From the IMG/VR virus record IMGVR_UViG_3300025646_000383, positions 1 to 23,443 of that record: 23,443 nucleotides of DNA. The stretch is one strand, 5' to 3'. A program made the position numbers and the translations under genes. Positions 1-5,294 of this stretch are shown piece after piece (within the stretch, counting starts at the first letter, position 1; the number at the start of each line of letters is the position of its first letter). Source of the DNA: a virus. The notes beneath the pieces were generated by a model that searched no databases, had not been told where the DNA came from, and saw only the letters and a list, made by a program, of their open reading frames with translations.

Positions 1-203
1 GAACCGAAACTATCGAAAGCTATTCCCACCCAGCAACTAAAGGGATTGATCAAGGAGGTAAACGTTCCGATGAATTAACTCCTGCAGAATTAGATATGAG
101 AATATTTGCTAATTCAAGAAGGGGTACAGCAGCTAAAAAAGGATTTAAAAGTACAGATGGAACTTATAAGTACTTAGAAGAAGAAACATCAACTAAAAGG
201 TAA
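1..203 (+). CDS. C-terminal end of an unknown protein (5' truncated by window edge)
   Basis: An open frame whose codons begin at position 3 runs to TAA at 201-203, giving about 66 C-terminal residues; the start lies outside the window. The visible part is polar and charged (Asp/Glu/Lys/Arg rich), has no membrane segment or cysteine, and contains the stretches TPAELDMRIFANSRRG and a lysine-rich AAKKGFKS. The stop overlaps the next start (TAATG at 201-205), so the two genes are probably co-transcribed and translationally coupled. I do not recognise a family. Reading frame and junction support a real gene; function is unknown. Confidence 0.65.
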   Translation, partial: TETIESYSHPATKGIDQGGKRSDELTPAELDMRIFANSRRGTAAKKGFKSTDGTYKYLEEETSTKR

Positions 204-565
204 TGCCTACAATTTCTAAAGCAGATCTATATACGGGAGTCACTGCTTCTGCTAATATTTCCTCAAACGCAAATTTTGAGTTAAGAAATAATGCAGGAAA
301 TATTTATTTTTCTATTGAAGGACAAAACGATACTGCTTTATTTGATACTGCTACTTTTACTTCTTTAGTTAATTGTACCGTAGTATCTGGTTCTAAAAAC
401 GCAGCTTTTTCAGTCACAGGACCCGCTACAGCTTCATTTACCCTTGATATAGGAGGCTCTACTATTGTTAAAGACAATATAAAATTCCGAGCAACCAATA
501 CTTTAGTATGTAATCAAGCAAATCCTGTTACTTGTTCTTATTTCGGAATTGATATTACGTATTAA
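203..565 (+). CDS. Small beta-rich hypothetical protein (120 aa), possible virion component
   Basis: The start at 203 overlaps the upstream stop by one base (TAATG). The protein is rich in Ser, Thr, Ala, Asn and Gly with alternating hydrophobic residues, as in a beta-sandwich: ISSNANFELRNNAG, then NIYFSIEG, then AFSVTGPATASFTLDIGG. No signal peptide, membrane helix or catalytic motif is visible. Two cysteines lie near the C-terminus (around residues 103 and 110) and one is central. Composition resembles small phage decoration or tail accessory proteins, but this is only a resemblance. It is followed by a strong hairpin (585-620) that probably ends this transcription unit. Confidence 0.7.
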   Translation: MPTISKADLYTGVTASANISSNANFELRNNAGNIYFSIEGQNDTALFDTATFTSLVNCTVVSGSKNAAFSVTGPATASFTLDIGGSTIVKDNIKFRATNTLVCNQANPVTCSYFGIDITY

Positions 566-584
566 ATTTCGTCATATTAACTTC

Positions 585-620
585 ATACTAAGGGTTGGCT
601 TTGCAGTCAGCCCTTCGTAT
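585..620 (+). terminator. Strong hairpin after the 203-565 gene, possible terminator or mRNA-stabilising stem
   Basis: Bases 590-600 pair with 605-615 around a TTGC loop (601-604), an 11-bp stem with two G-U pairs. After one mismatch (589/616) the stem continues with four more pairs (585-588 with 617-620). No clear T-tract follows, so a classical intrinsic terminator is not proven. Its place between two genes, in a genome where most genes abut, favours a transcript boundary or RNA-processing role. Confidence 0.5.
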
Positions 621-669
621 ATTCATGGGGTAAGATTGAGAAAAAAGAAAAAACCAAAATTCAATTATT

Positions 670-1503
670 ATGAGTGATTTAATGTTCCAAGCAAACCAAG
701 AAGTTGAGTTCTTGACTGATGAGCAAATTCGCAAAGCTTGTCCTGTTGCCTTTAGTGAAAAGGCGAGTGGAGAAGTAAGTGAATATTACACACACATTCC
801 AACTAACCGTGTTATTGATGACATGCGTGAGTTGGGTTGGGGTGTTATTGAAGCAAAGCAAGTTGCAGCTCGTAAAACAGCAACTCAAGGTTTTCAAAAA
901 CACATGATTGTTTTCCGCCACCCAGATTTGATGGTTGAAGGAAAAGATGGTGATAATGTTTGGCCTCAAGTGATTATGACGAATTCACACGATGGTAAGA
1001 ATTCGTTTACGTTCCAAGCAGGAATGTTCCGATTTGTTTGTTCAAATGGGTTGGTAATTGCCGATGAGGAGTTTGGTTCAATGAAAATTCGCCACATGGG
1101 TTATGATTTTGAAACCTTGCGTGAAACTGTTAATGAAATGGTTGAGAAATTGCCTCTCACTGTTGAAAGCATGAATCGTTTCAAGAGTACTGAATTGACT
1201 CAAGACCAAAAGTATGATTTGGCTCGTAAAGCCCTTGAAACTCGATTCAAAATTCAAGAGGATCAAAAAGTTGATCAAGTTTACAAGATTAACTTGGATG
1301 AGTTTTTGACCCCAGTCCGTAAAGAGGATGCAGGTAATGATTTGTGGAGTGTGTTTAATCTCGTTCAAGAGAAAGTTGTTGAAGGAGATTTCGAATACAT
1401 TTCAGGTGTGAAATTGCGTAAAGCTCGTAAAATTAAGAACTTTAAGCAAGATTTGGATGTAAATAAAAAGCTCTTTGAAGTTGCAAAGGAGTTTGCAGCA
1501 TAA
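670..1503 (+). CDS. DUF932 family phage/plasmid-like protein
   Basis: This 277-residue protein matches the DUF932 (TIGR03299-type) phage/plasmid family by its pattern: an N-terminal segment with a YTHIPTNRVIDDM motif, a central HDGKNSFTFQAGMFRFVCSNG core (about residues 106-128) where the family is best conserved, and a helical C-terminal half. Family members occur widely on phages and plasmids; no biochemical role is firmly established, so none is assigned. The ATG at 670 has an A-rich leader and no Shine-Dalgarno. Codon use is striking: all 14 arginines I read are CGN and most leucines are TTG, unlike the virion genes (AGA, TTA). It is bracketed by hairpins at 585-620 and 1526-1548. Together these suggest a separately controlled, perhaps highly expressed or more recently acquired gene. 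Confidence 0.85.
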   Translation: MSDLMFQANQEVEFLTDEQIRKACPVAFSEKASGEVSEYYTHIPTNRVIDDMRELGWGVIEAKQVAARKTATQGFQKHMIVFRHPDLMVEGKDGDNVWPQVIMTNSHDGKNSFTFQAGMFRFVCSNGLVIADEEFGSMKIRHMGYDFETLRETVNEMVEKLPLTVESMNRFKSTELTQDQKYDLARKALETRFKIQEDQKVDQVYKINLDEFLTPVRKEDAGNDLWSVFNLVQEKVVEGDFEYISGVKLRKARKIKNFKQDLDVNKKLFEVAKEFAA

Positions 1504-1525
1504 GAGCAGTTGCCATGTTGTTTGA

Positions 1526-1548
1526 GGGGGGAGTTGCCAGCTCCCCCC
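1526..1548 (+). terminator. GC-rich hairpin after the DUF932 gene, probable terminator
   Basis: Six G plus AG (1526-1533) pair with CTCCCCCC (1541-1548), giving a perfect 8-bp stem with a 7-base loop, 23 bases after the DUF932 stop. It is the most GC-rich spot in an AT-rich window. Only A/T-mixed sequence follows, without a T-run, so factor-independent termination is plausible but not certain. It may instead protect the upstream mRNA 3' end. Confidence 0.55.
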
Positions 1549-1559
1549 AATAACGCTAA

Positions 1560-1567
1560 TATTTAAA
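1560..1567 (+). promoter_or_regulatory. Weak variant (TATTTAAA) of the recurrent TATTTATA motif
   Basis: It lies 4 bases before the ATG at 1572 and within the sequence CTAATATTTAAATCA. It shares the first six bases with the motif seen before other genes, and sits just after the terminator-like hairpin, where a new promoter would be expected. Weaker than the exact sites. Confidence 0.3.
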
Positions 1568-1571
1568 TCAA

Positions 1572-1727
1572 ATGAATCAATCAGTCGAAGCAATTTTAGA
1601 ACAAGCAGACATTTATGGTTTGCGCAGTGAAGTCAGAGCAACAGCAATGGCTATTGTACGTGAAAATCCATCCCTTCCTACGGGCTCAGCATATATGATG
1701 GCAGCACAAGAGTGGGACGTACTCTAA
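1572..1727 (+). CDS. Small protein of 51 residues, unknown function
   Basis: ATG at 1572 to TAA at 1725-1727. The predicted protein is mostly helical and acidic, with the pattern YGLRSEVRATAMAIVRENP in the middle and an A..EWD end. I could not name a family, but the spacing of YGL, EV, A, ENPSL and EWD looks like a compact, conserved two-helix protein rather than random sequence. Codons resemble those of the upstream DUF932 gene (CGC, CGT, TTG). It ends nine bases before the tRNA gene. Coding is likely; role unknown. Confidence 0.6.
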   Translation: MNQSVEAILEQADIYGLRSEVRATAMAIVRENPSLPTGSAYMMAAQEWDVL

Positions 1728-1736
1728 GCTGCTTTT

Positions 1737-1810
1737 GCCGGTGTGGCGGAATTGGCATACGCGCTTGACTTAGGATCAAGTTATTGGGGGTTCGAGTCCC
1801 TCCACCGGTA
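1737..1810 (+). tRNA. tRNA-Leu, anticodon TAG, with short variable loop
   Basis: A complete cloverleaf can be drawn. The acceptor stem is 1737-1743 with 1803-1809 (first pair G-U). The D stem is 1746-1748 with 1760-1762. The anticodon stem is 1764-1768 with 1776-1780, and the loop 1769-1775 places TAG at 1771-1773. The T stem is 1786-1790 with 1798-1802, around TTCGAGT. Discriminator A is at 1810; CCA is not encoded. Anticodon UAG reads CUA and other CUN leucine codons. The D arm and discriminator look like normal bacterial leucine tRNA, but the variable region is only five bases (1781-1785), where bacterial leucine tRNAs normally carry a long paired arm. Confidence 0.93.
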
Positions 1811-1836
1811 CAATTAGTCATATTAAAGTCATCTAA

Positions 1837-1844
1837 TATTTATA
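1837..1844 (+). promoter_or_regulatory. Exact TATTTATA motif after the tRNA
   Basis: An exact copy of the recurrent intergenic octamer in the context CTAATATTTATAGATAC. It lies 27 bases after the tRNA and 32 bases before the ATG at 1877. Candidate phage promoter for the YkuK-like gene cluster; inferred from recurrence only. The rest of the interval 1811-1876 shows nothing else I can support. Confidence 0.5.
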
Positions 1845-1876
1845 GATACATTAGGCACTTTTATTATCTTCATGGC

Positions 1877-1996
1877 ATGAAGAACATGATGAAAACATAT
1901 TTGAGTTTGCTCCCAGGTGAAACCAACGAAATTAAATTTATGAGTATGTGGTTTAATTGGGTTATTATTAGTAAGTTATTTACATTATTTTTGTGA
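1877..1996 (+). CDS. Possible 39-residue hydrophobic mini-protein
   Basis: ATG at 1877 to TGA at 1994-1996, Met-rich at the N-terminus with a hydrophobic C-terminal half (WFNWVIISKLFTLFL), like a single membrane helix. The stop overlaps the GTG start of the YkuK-like gene (GTGA), an overlap style common here, and a TATTTATA motif lies upstream. No homology recognised. The open frame extends upstream through the tRNA to 1784, but that part cannot be coding. Could be a translational leader for the next gene or chance. Confidence 0.35.
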   Translation: MKNMMKTYLSLLPGETNEIKFMSMWFNWVIISKLFTLFL

Positions 1997-2442
1997 ATTT
2001 TAGAAAAGTAAATAACCAAAAGGTAAATCCTGTTAACTACACAGCTAAAATTATACAGGAAAATCCTTTTGTAGAAACCCACATTGGAACTGATTCACAA
2101 AGAGTAGGAGAAAATATTAATTATGTAACAGTAATTGCATATCGTTATCCTATGAGAGGTGTTCATTATATTTATTGTAAAGAAACATTTCCTCCTATTA
2201 AAGATGATTGGAGCAGGTTATGGTTGGAGACAGAACGCACTATGCAGGTTGCAGAACTTCTATCAGATAACCTTCCAGGAATTCGTTTCGAAATTGACAT
2301 GGATTATAATAACGATGAATATTTTATGAGTCATAAACTGGTTTCAGCAGCGAGAGGGTGGGCAAGATCTTATGGTTATAAGGTTAATATAAAGCCTAAT
2401 AAGCAAATCGCTACACGAGCCGCCGATTATCATTGCAGATGA
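1993..2442 (+). CDS. YkuK-like (DUF458) RNase H-fold protein
   Basis: The 149-residue product resembles the YkuK/DUF458 family of predicted RNase H-like proteins. It has an early IGTDSQR strand (residues 31-37) typical of the first acidic strand, a YVTVIAYRY strand, a long helix with ETERTMQVAELL, then FEIDMDYNNDEY near residue 100 and a C-terminal ATRAADYH segment with the last acidic residue. Asp33, Asp101/103 and Asp145 (approximate) are candidate metal ligands. Family function is predicted nuclease or nucleic-acid binding, not established. The start is GTG at 1993; no ATG or other usual start is available in frame before a stop at 1972. Length is close to the family norm, so the gene appears complete. 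Confidence 0.75.
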   Translation: MNFRKVNNQKVNPVNYTAKIIQENPFVETHIGTDSQRVGENINYVTVIAYRYPMRGVHYIYCKETFPPIKDDWSRLWLETERTMQVAELLSDNLPGIRFEIDMDYNNDEYFMSHKLVSAARGWARSYGYKVNIKPNKQIATRAADYHCR

Positions 2443-2504
2443 ATTACTGGATATATACAACAACTTACAACAACCTAGAGGTTAATTATATTTATGTTCG
2501 ATAA
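2439..2504 (+). CDS. Possible 21-residue microprotein bridging two genes
   Basis: ATG at 2439 overlaps the YkuK-like stop as ATGA, and its TAA at 2502-2504 overlaps the next ATG as TAATG. The peptide is aromatic-rich (six Tyr and one Trp in 21 residues). Both junctions have exactly the overlap forms used between established genes in this window, which is why I list it. It may be a coupling peptide that carries ribosomes to the next gene. No homology can be judged at this length. Confidence 0.35.
   Translation: MNYWIYTTTYNNLEVNYIYVR
2489..2496 (+). promoter_or_regulatory. TATTTATG motif before the 2504 gene
   Basis: A seven-of-eight match to the recurrent octamer, in the context TTATATTTATG, ending eight bases before the ATG at 2504. 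Candidate promoter or start-associated signal. Confidence 0.4.
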
Positions 2505-2944
2505 TGGACATTAACAAAATATTTGGGACATTTGGTTCCTCTTCTAGAGATGATAATGGGTTTGAACAGCCCTCATTTTTGTATGCTTATAGATCAGACG
2601 AAGAAAATCATCCTAGATATTATATCAAGATGTTTATTAAACTAGTACTTAATTATACTAACTATAATACCCAACTTATTAATTTTTTTGGTAAAGCTGA
2701 TCCTGAATTAGATATTAAAGAAATAACCCAAACTGGGGAAGCAATGTTATATGAAAGAGCCCTTCAACATTTAGAAAAAATTGATGTTCAAGACAAATAT
2801 CACATTAAAATTTTGTTTGAAGAGGCAAATGGTAAGCTTAAAGAGTCATTAAACAAATCATTAAAATATTTTGAAGGAGAAGAAGAGTATGAAAAGTGCG
2901 CAGTTCTTAAAAAATACCTTGATTTCTTAAATTTTTCATCATAA
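2504..2944 (+). CDS. Helical hypothetical protein with UVR-like C-terminal motif
   Basis: A 146-residue mostly helical acidic protein. The C-terminal part, about residues 106-142 (EANGKLKESLNKSLKYFEGEE and on to EKCAVLKKYLDFL), has the helix-turn-helix spacing of the UVR motif found in UvrB, UvrC and McsA, with paired short helices around a short acidic turn; this is a resemblance only. The last residues, YLDFLNF, also recall sliding-clamp-binding tails such as the end of T4 gp55. No catalytic residues or membrane segments. Start at 2504 is fixed by TAATG coupling and the lack of a useful earlier ATG in frame. Function unknown. Confidence 0.65.
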   Translation: MDINKIFGTFGSSSRDDNGFEQPSFLYAYRSDEENHPRYYIKMFIKLVLNYTNYNTQLINFFGKADPELDIKEITQTGEAMLYERALQHLEKIDVQDKYHIKILFEEANGKLKESLNKSLKYFEGEEEYEKCAVLKKYLDFLNFSS

Positions 2945-2967
2945 CTTCAGTTATAAATTATAAAACT

Positions 2968-3162
2968 ATGCATTATAGACAACACATCCAACGCAAACTC
3001 GAAAATCTCGAAGCAAAGTTGAAACATATCGAATTTCACAATGGTAGAAACAATAAACAAGAGATTGAATCTGCCCGTAGAGAATGCGAAGATTTGGTAG
3101 AAGAGATTAAAGCTACTATTGAGCGCGAACCTCAAACATCTAACGAACTTAATAAGTACTAA
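2968..3162 (+). CDS. Small coiled-coil protein (64 aa)
   Basis: Almost the whole protein is highly charged helix with heptad-like spacing (HIQRKLENLEAKLKHIEF, then ECEDLVEEIKATIE), separated by a short Asn/Gly turn near residues 27-30, so a helical hairpin is likely. The stop at 3160-3162 directly abuts the next ATG at 3163, indicating one transcript with the HD-domain gene. CGC/CGT codons group it with the accessory rather than the virion genes. Function unknown. Confidence 0.65.
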   Translation: MHYRQHIQRKLENLEAKLKHIEFHNGRNNKQEIESARRECEDLVEEIKATIEREPQTSNELNKY

Positions 3163-3936
3163 ATGAAACTTACAGCTGAGCAAATTCAAGCAAATTGGGA
3201 AGAATTCTGCGATAATATTGAAACTTATATCTCATCACCTCGTAAAGAAAAACTTCTTGAATTTTATGAAAAATATGCCGAACGCATTATGATGATGCCT
3301 GCTGCTCACAAAAAAGAATATCATAATGCTTTTCCGGGTGGTTATGTAGAACACGTAAATAGAGTTGTTCGTTGTGCTCGTAAACAAGCCGAATTGTGGA
3401 GTGCTGAAGGAGCTGATATGTCTACTTTTACTGAGGAAGAATTAGTATTCTCTGCTATTAATCACGATTTGGGTAAAATGGGTAGTGAAGAACACGAATC
3501 ATATATTCCTCAAACAGACAAGTGGAGAAAGGAAAAACTTGGAGAGGATTATATGTTTAACAACCAAGTCCCTTTTGCATCAGTCCCAGATAGAGGATTA
3601 TACTTACTTCAATCTCACGGTGTTCAATATACTTTTAATGAGATGCTCGCAATTCAAACCCACGATGGTTTATATGATGAGGGAAATAAAAAATACCTCT
3701 TTGCATTCATGCCAGAGCAAAAACCTCGTACTTCTCTTCCATTTATCCTTCACCAAGCTGATTTGATGGCAGCCAGGATTGAATTTGAAAGAGAATGGTT
3801 GCCCAAATTTAAAAATTCCGTGCCCCCCCAAGAGGAGAATTTTACATTGAAAAAAGAAATTAAGAAATCTACTAAAGACAAAGCACTCTCACAGCTTGAA
3901 AGTAAAGGTCTTATGGATTTATTTGATAAATTATGA
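3163..3936 (+). CDS. HD-domain metal-dependent phosphohydrolase
   Basis: The 257-residue protein carries an HD domain: His54 in EYHNAFPGGYVEHVNRV with His64 as a second ligand, the His101-Asp102 pair in INHDLGKMG, a later QSHG, a QTHDGLYDEG segment, and LHQADLMAARIEFE supplying the last Asp. The arrangement resembles HD domains of the YhaM exoribonuclease or nucleotide phosphohydrolase type. A substrate cannot be chosen; nucleotides or RNA ends are likely. The C-terminal 40 residues are Lys-rich and end in a GLMDLFDKL tail that recalls clamp-binding peptides. The upstream gene abuts the start and the downstream gene overlaps the stop (ATGA at 3933), so the genes form an operon. Confidence 0.8.
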   Translation: MKLTAEQIQANWEEFCDNIETYISSPRKEKLLEFYEKYAERIMMMPAAHKKEYHNAFPGGYVEHVNRVVRCARKQAELWSAEGADMSTFTEEELVFSAINHDLGKMGSEEHESYIPQTDKWRKEKLGEDYMFNNQVPFASVPDRGLYLLQSHGVQYTFNEMLAIQTHDGLYDEGNKKYLFAFMPEQKPRTSLPFILHQADLMAARIEFEREWLPKFKNSVPPQEENFTLKKEIKKSTKDKALSQLESKGLMDLFDKL

Positions 3937-4214
3937 TAGAAACAGTCGTCATCAGTATATTAGGGGTTTTGGTTGTGGTCTTAGGATTCACAACCTTCAA
4001 CCTCTTACGTAAAAATGAAAAACAAGAGGATATACTCGCAGGGTATATTACCTACTTGGATCAATTAAGTAGAATTATAGAAATCTCTGATGAAAAGCTC
4101 AAGAAAATAGATGAACGTGGAATCTTTAAAAGCGATGACGAAATAGGATTTATGTACGAACAGATTAAAGAACTTCAGAGAATTCTATCCAACTTTAGGG
4201 TAGATAAATTATGA
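3933..4214 (+). CDS. Membrane-anchored small helical protein (93 aa)
   Basis: An N-terminal hydrophobic segment (residues 2-24, VVISILGVLVVVLGFTTFNL) looks like one membrane helix, followed by Arg-Lys and a charged helical, probably cytoplasmic, domain. The C-terminal half has FKSDDEIGFMYEQIKELQRIL, a pattern I associate with small uncharacterised proteins of T4-like phages; this is from memory and unverified. ATGA overlaps link it to both neighbours, the HD gene and the sigma factor gene. Expression with a sigma factor invites a transcription role, but the membrane helix argues against a simple co-activator. Function unknown. Confidence 0.7.
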   Translation: MIETVVISILGVLVVVLGFTTFNLLRKNEKQEDILAGYITYLDQLSRIIEISDEKLKKIDERGIFKSDDEIGFMYEQIKELQRILSNFRVDKL

Positions 4215-4933
4215 GTGAAGAAATAAAAAGAAAAAGAAAAAAGAAGTCAAAAAATCAATATTTTACACAAGCAACAGAAGATGCTATAGTAAGATATAAT
4301 AATTGTACTGACCCCGAAGAGCGTAGTGAGATCTATCGTAAGGAGATTCATTATGCTTTTTTTAAACTAACCGAAAATATAATTCACACCTTCAAATTTT
4401 ATTATACAGAAGTTGAAGAAATTGAACATCTTCAACATGAGGTAATTACATTTTTGTTAGACAAAATCCATTTATATGATCAAACACGCGGAGCAAAAGC
4501 ATTCTCATACTTTGGGACAATTGCTAAACGATATTTGATTATACAAAATACTAAAAACTACAAAAAACGAGTAGATAAAGCCCCAGTCGAGGAATTATAT
4601 CACAACTTAGAGTATTCATATGATTTAGATTATAATCCTCTAGAAAAAGACCATCTATCAGACTTTATAGATGATTATGTATATTATTGTACTAAAAATA
4701 TTTACAAATTATTTCCAAAAGAAAAAGATGCTATGGTAGCAGATGCTATTTTAGAATTATTTAGAAAAAGAGAAGTAATGGATATTTTTAATAAAAAAGC
4801 TCTTTATTTGTGTATTAGAGAAATGGTAGATGTTAAAACCCCCCATATTACTAGGATAGCAGATCAATTAGGAGATATATTTAAACATCATTATTTATTT
4901 TACCAAGAACACGGGTATACAAAGTTTGATTAA
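4211..4933 (+). CDS. gp55-like: Phage late-type RNA polymerase sigma factor (T4 gp55-like)
   Basis: The 240-residue protein starts with a Lys/Arg-rich tail and then a sigma region 2-like domain (about residues 22-122). A helix with AIVRYNNCTDPEERSEIYRK is followed by EVITFLLDKIHLYDQTRGAK, and then by AFSYFGTIAKRYLIIQNTK, which matches the core-binding and promoter-melting helices of phage and bacterial sigma factors. The C-terminal half is divergent, with no clear region 4, as expected for gp55-type late sigma factors that read a -10-like element only. By family knowledge it would bind host RNA polymerase and direct late virion gene transcription. It sits immediately before the virion module, with a TATTTATT motif six bases after its stop. 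Confidence 0.8.
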   Translation: MSEEIKRKRKKKSKNQYFTQATEDAIVRYNNCTDPEERSEIYRKEIHYAFFKLTENIIHTFKFYYTEVEEIEHLQHEVITFLLDKIHLYDQTRGAKAFSYFGTIAKRYLIIQNTKNYKKRVDKAPVEELYHNLEYSYDLDYNPLEKDHLSDFIDDYVYYCTKNIYKLFPKEKDAMVADAILELFRKREVMDIFNKKALYLCIREMVDVKTPHITRIADQLGDIFKHHYLFYQEHGYTKFD

Positions 4934-4938
4934 TTCCA

Positions 4939-4946
4939 TATTTATT
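4939..4946 (+). promoter_or_regulatory. TATTTATT motif before the 4950 gene
   Basis: A seven-of-eight match in the context CCATATTTATTAACATG, ending three bases before ATG 4950. It occupies the only gap between the sigma factor gene and the virion module. If it is a -10 element, transcripts would start at or within the first codons, so the mRNA would be leaderless or nearly so. Confidence 0.45.
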
Positions 4947-4949
4947 AAC

Positions 4950-5294
4950 ATGGGACAATTGGATAAAAATATATTCGGTAAAAAGAAATTCTCTGATATT
5001 TTAGAGGAAATCTACAACAACCAGAAGAAAAAAGAGGAGCAAATTTCTACTCTTATCTCAGAATTAAAACCCCTTATTCAAGATATTGGGGACGCCACAC
5101 TAGTTGTTCCCCTTTTAAAGGAATACCTAGAAATTTCTGTTAAAAACGACGAGCAACTCATTAAAATGGCTACTATTGTACAACGTGCCGTCCAAAATGA
5201 GGGAAGTGATGATGGAAATTTTGGTATGACAGAAGAAGAAAAGGCACAACTATTAAATGAGGTGAAGAAATTCAACGAGGATAAGAAAAAGTAA
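4950..5294 (+). CDS. Helical hypothetical protein (114 aa)
   Basis: I take the ATG at 4950, not the in-frame TTG at 4926. The ATG follows the recurrent TATTTATT element, and the TTG would lie inside the sigma factor gene. The product is helical and charged: a Lys-rich N-terminal segment (FGKKKFSDILEEIYNNQKKK), a central hydrophobic-patterned helix pair (PLIQDIGDATLVVPLLKEYL, then NDEQLIKMATIVQRAV) and an acidic Lys-rich tail. There is no recognisable enzyme motif. It overlaps the gp5-like gene (TAATG at 5292), so it may be a tail assembly or virion factor. Function unknown. Confidence 0.7.
   Translation: MGQLDKNIFGKKKFSDILEEIYNNQKKKEEQISTLISELKPLIQDIGDATLVVPLLKEYLEISVKNDEQLIKMATIVQRAVQNEGSDDGNFGMTEEEKAQLLNEVKKFNEDKKK

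Noticed and set aside
594-669. Bacteroidota housekeeping promoter (TTG and TAnnTTTG boxes) before the DUF932 gene
   Set aside because: A TTG at 595-597 and a TATATTC-like sequence at 618 exist, but the box match and spacing are poor and the region is inside the hairpin.
679-1593. Several minus-strand open frames across the DUF932 gene and the following gap
   Set aside because: They are antisense shadows of a well-supported gene, low-complexity and without start signals or family patterns.
1784-1876. Upstream extension of the 1877 mini-ORF through the tRNA 3' half
   Set aside because: The frame overlaps the T arm and acceptor of a clear tRNA, so it is not coding there; only the part from ATG 1877 is kept as possible.
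4926-4949. TTG start at 4926 for the 4950-5294 gene
   Set aside because: It would begin within the sigma factor gene and place the TATTTATT element inside the coding region. ATG at 4950 immediately follows the element and is a stronger start.
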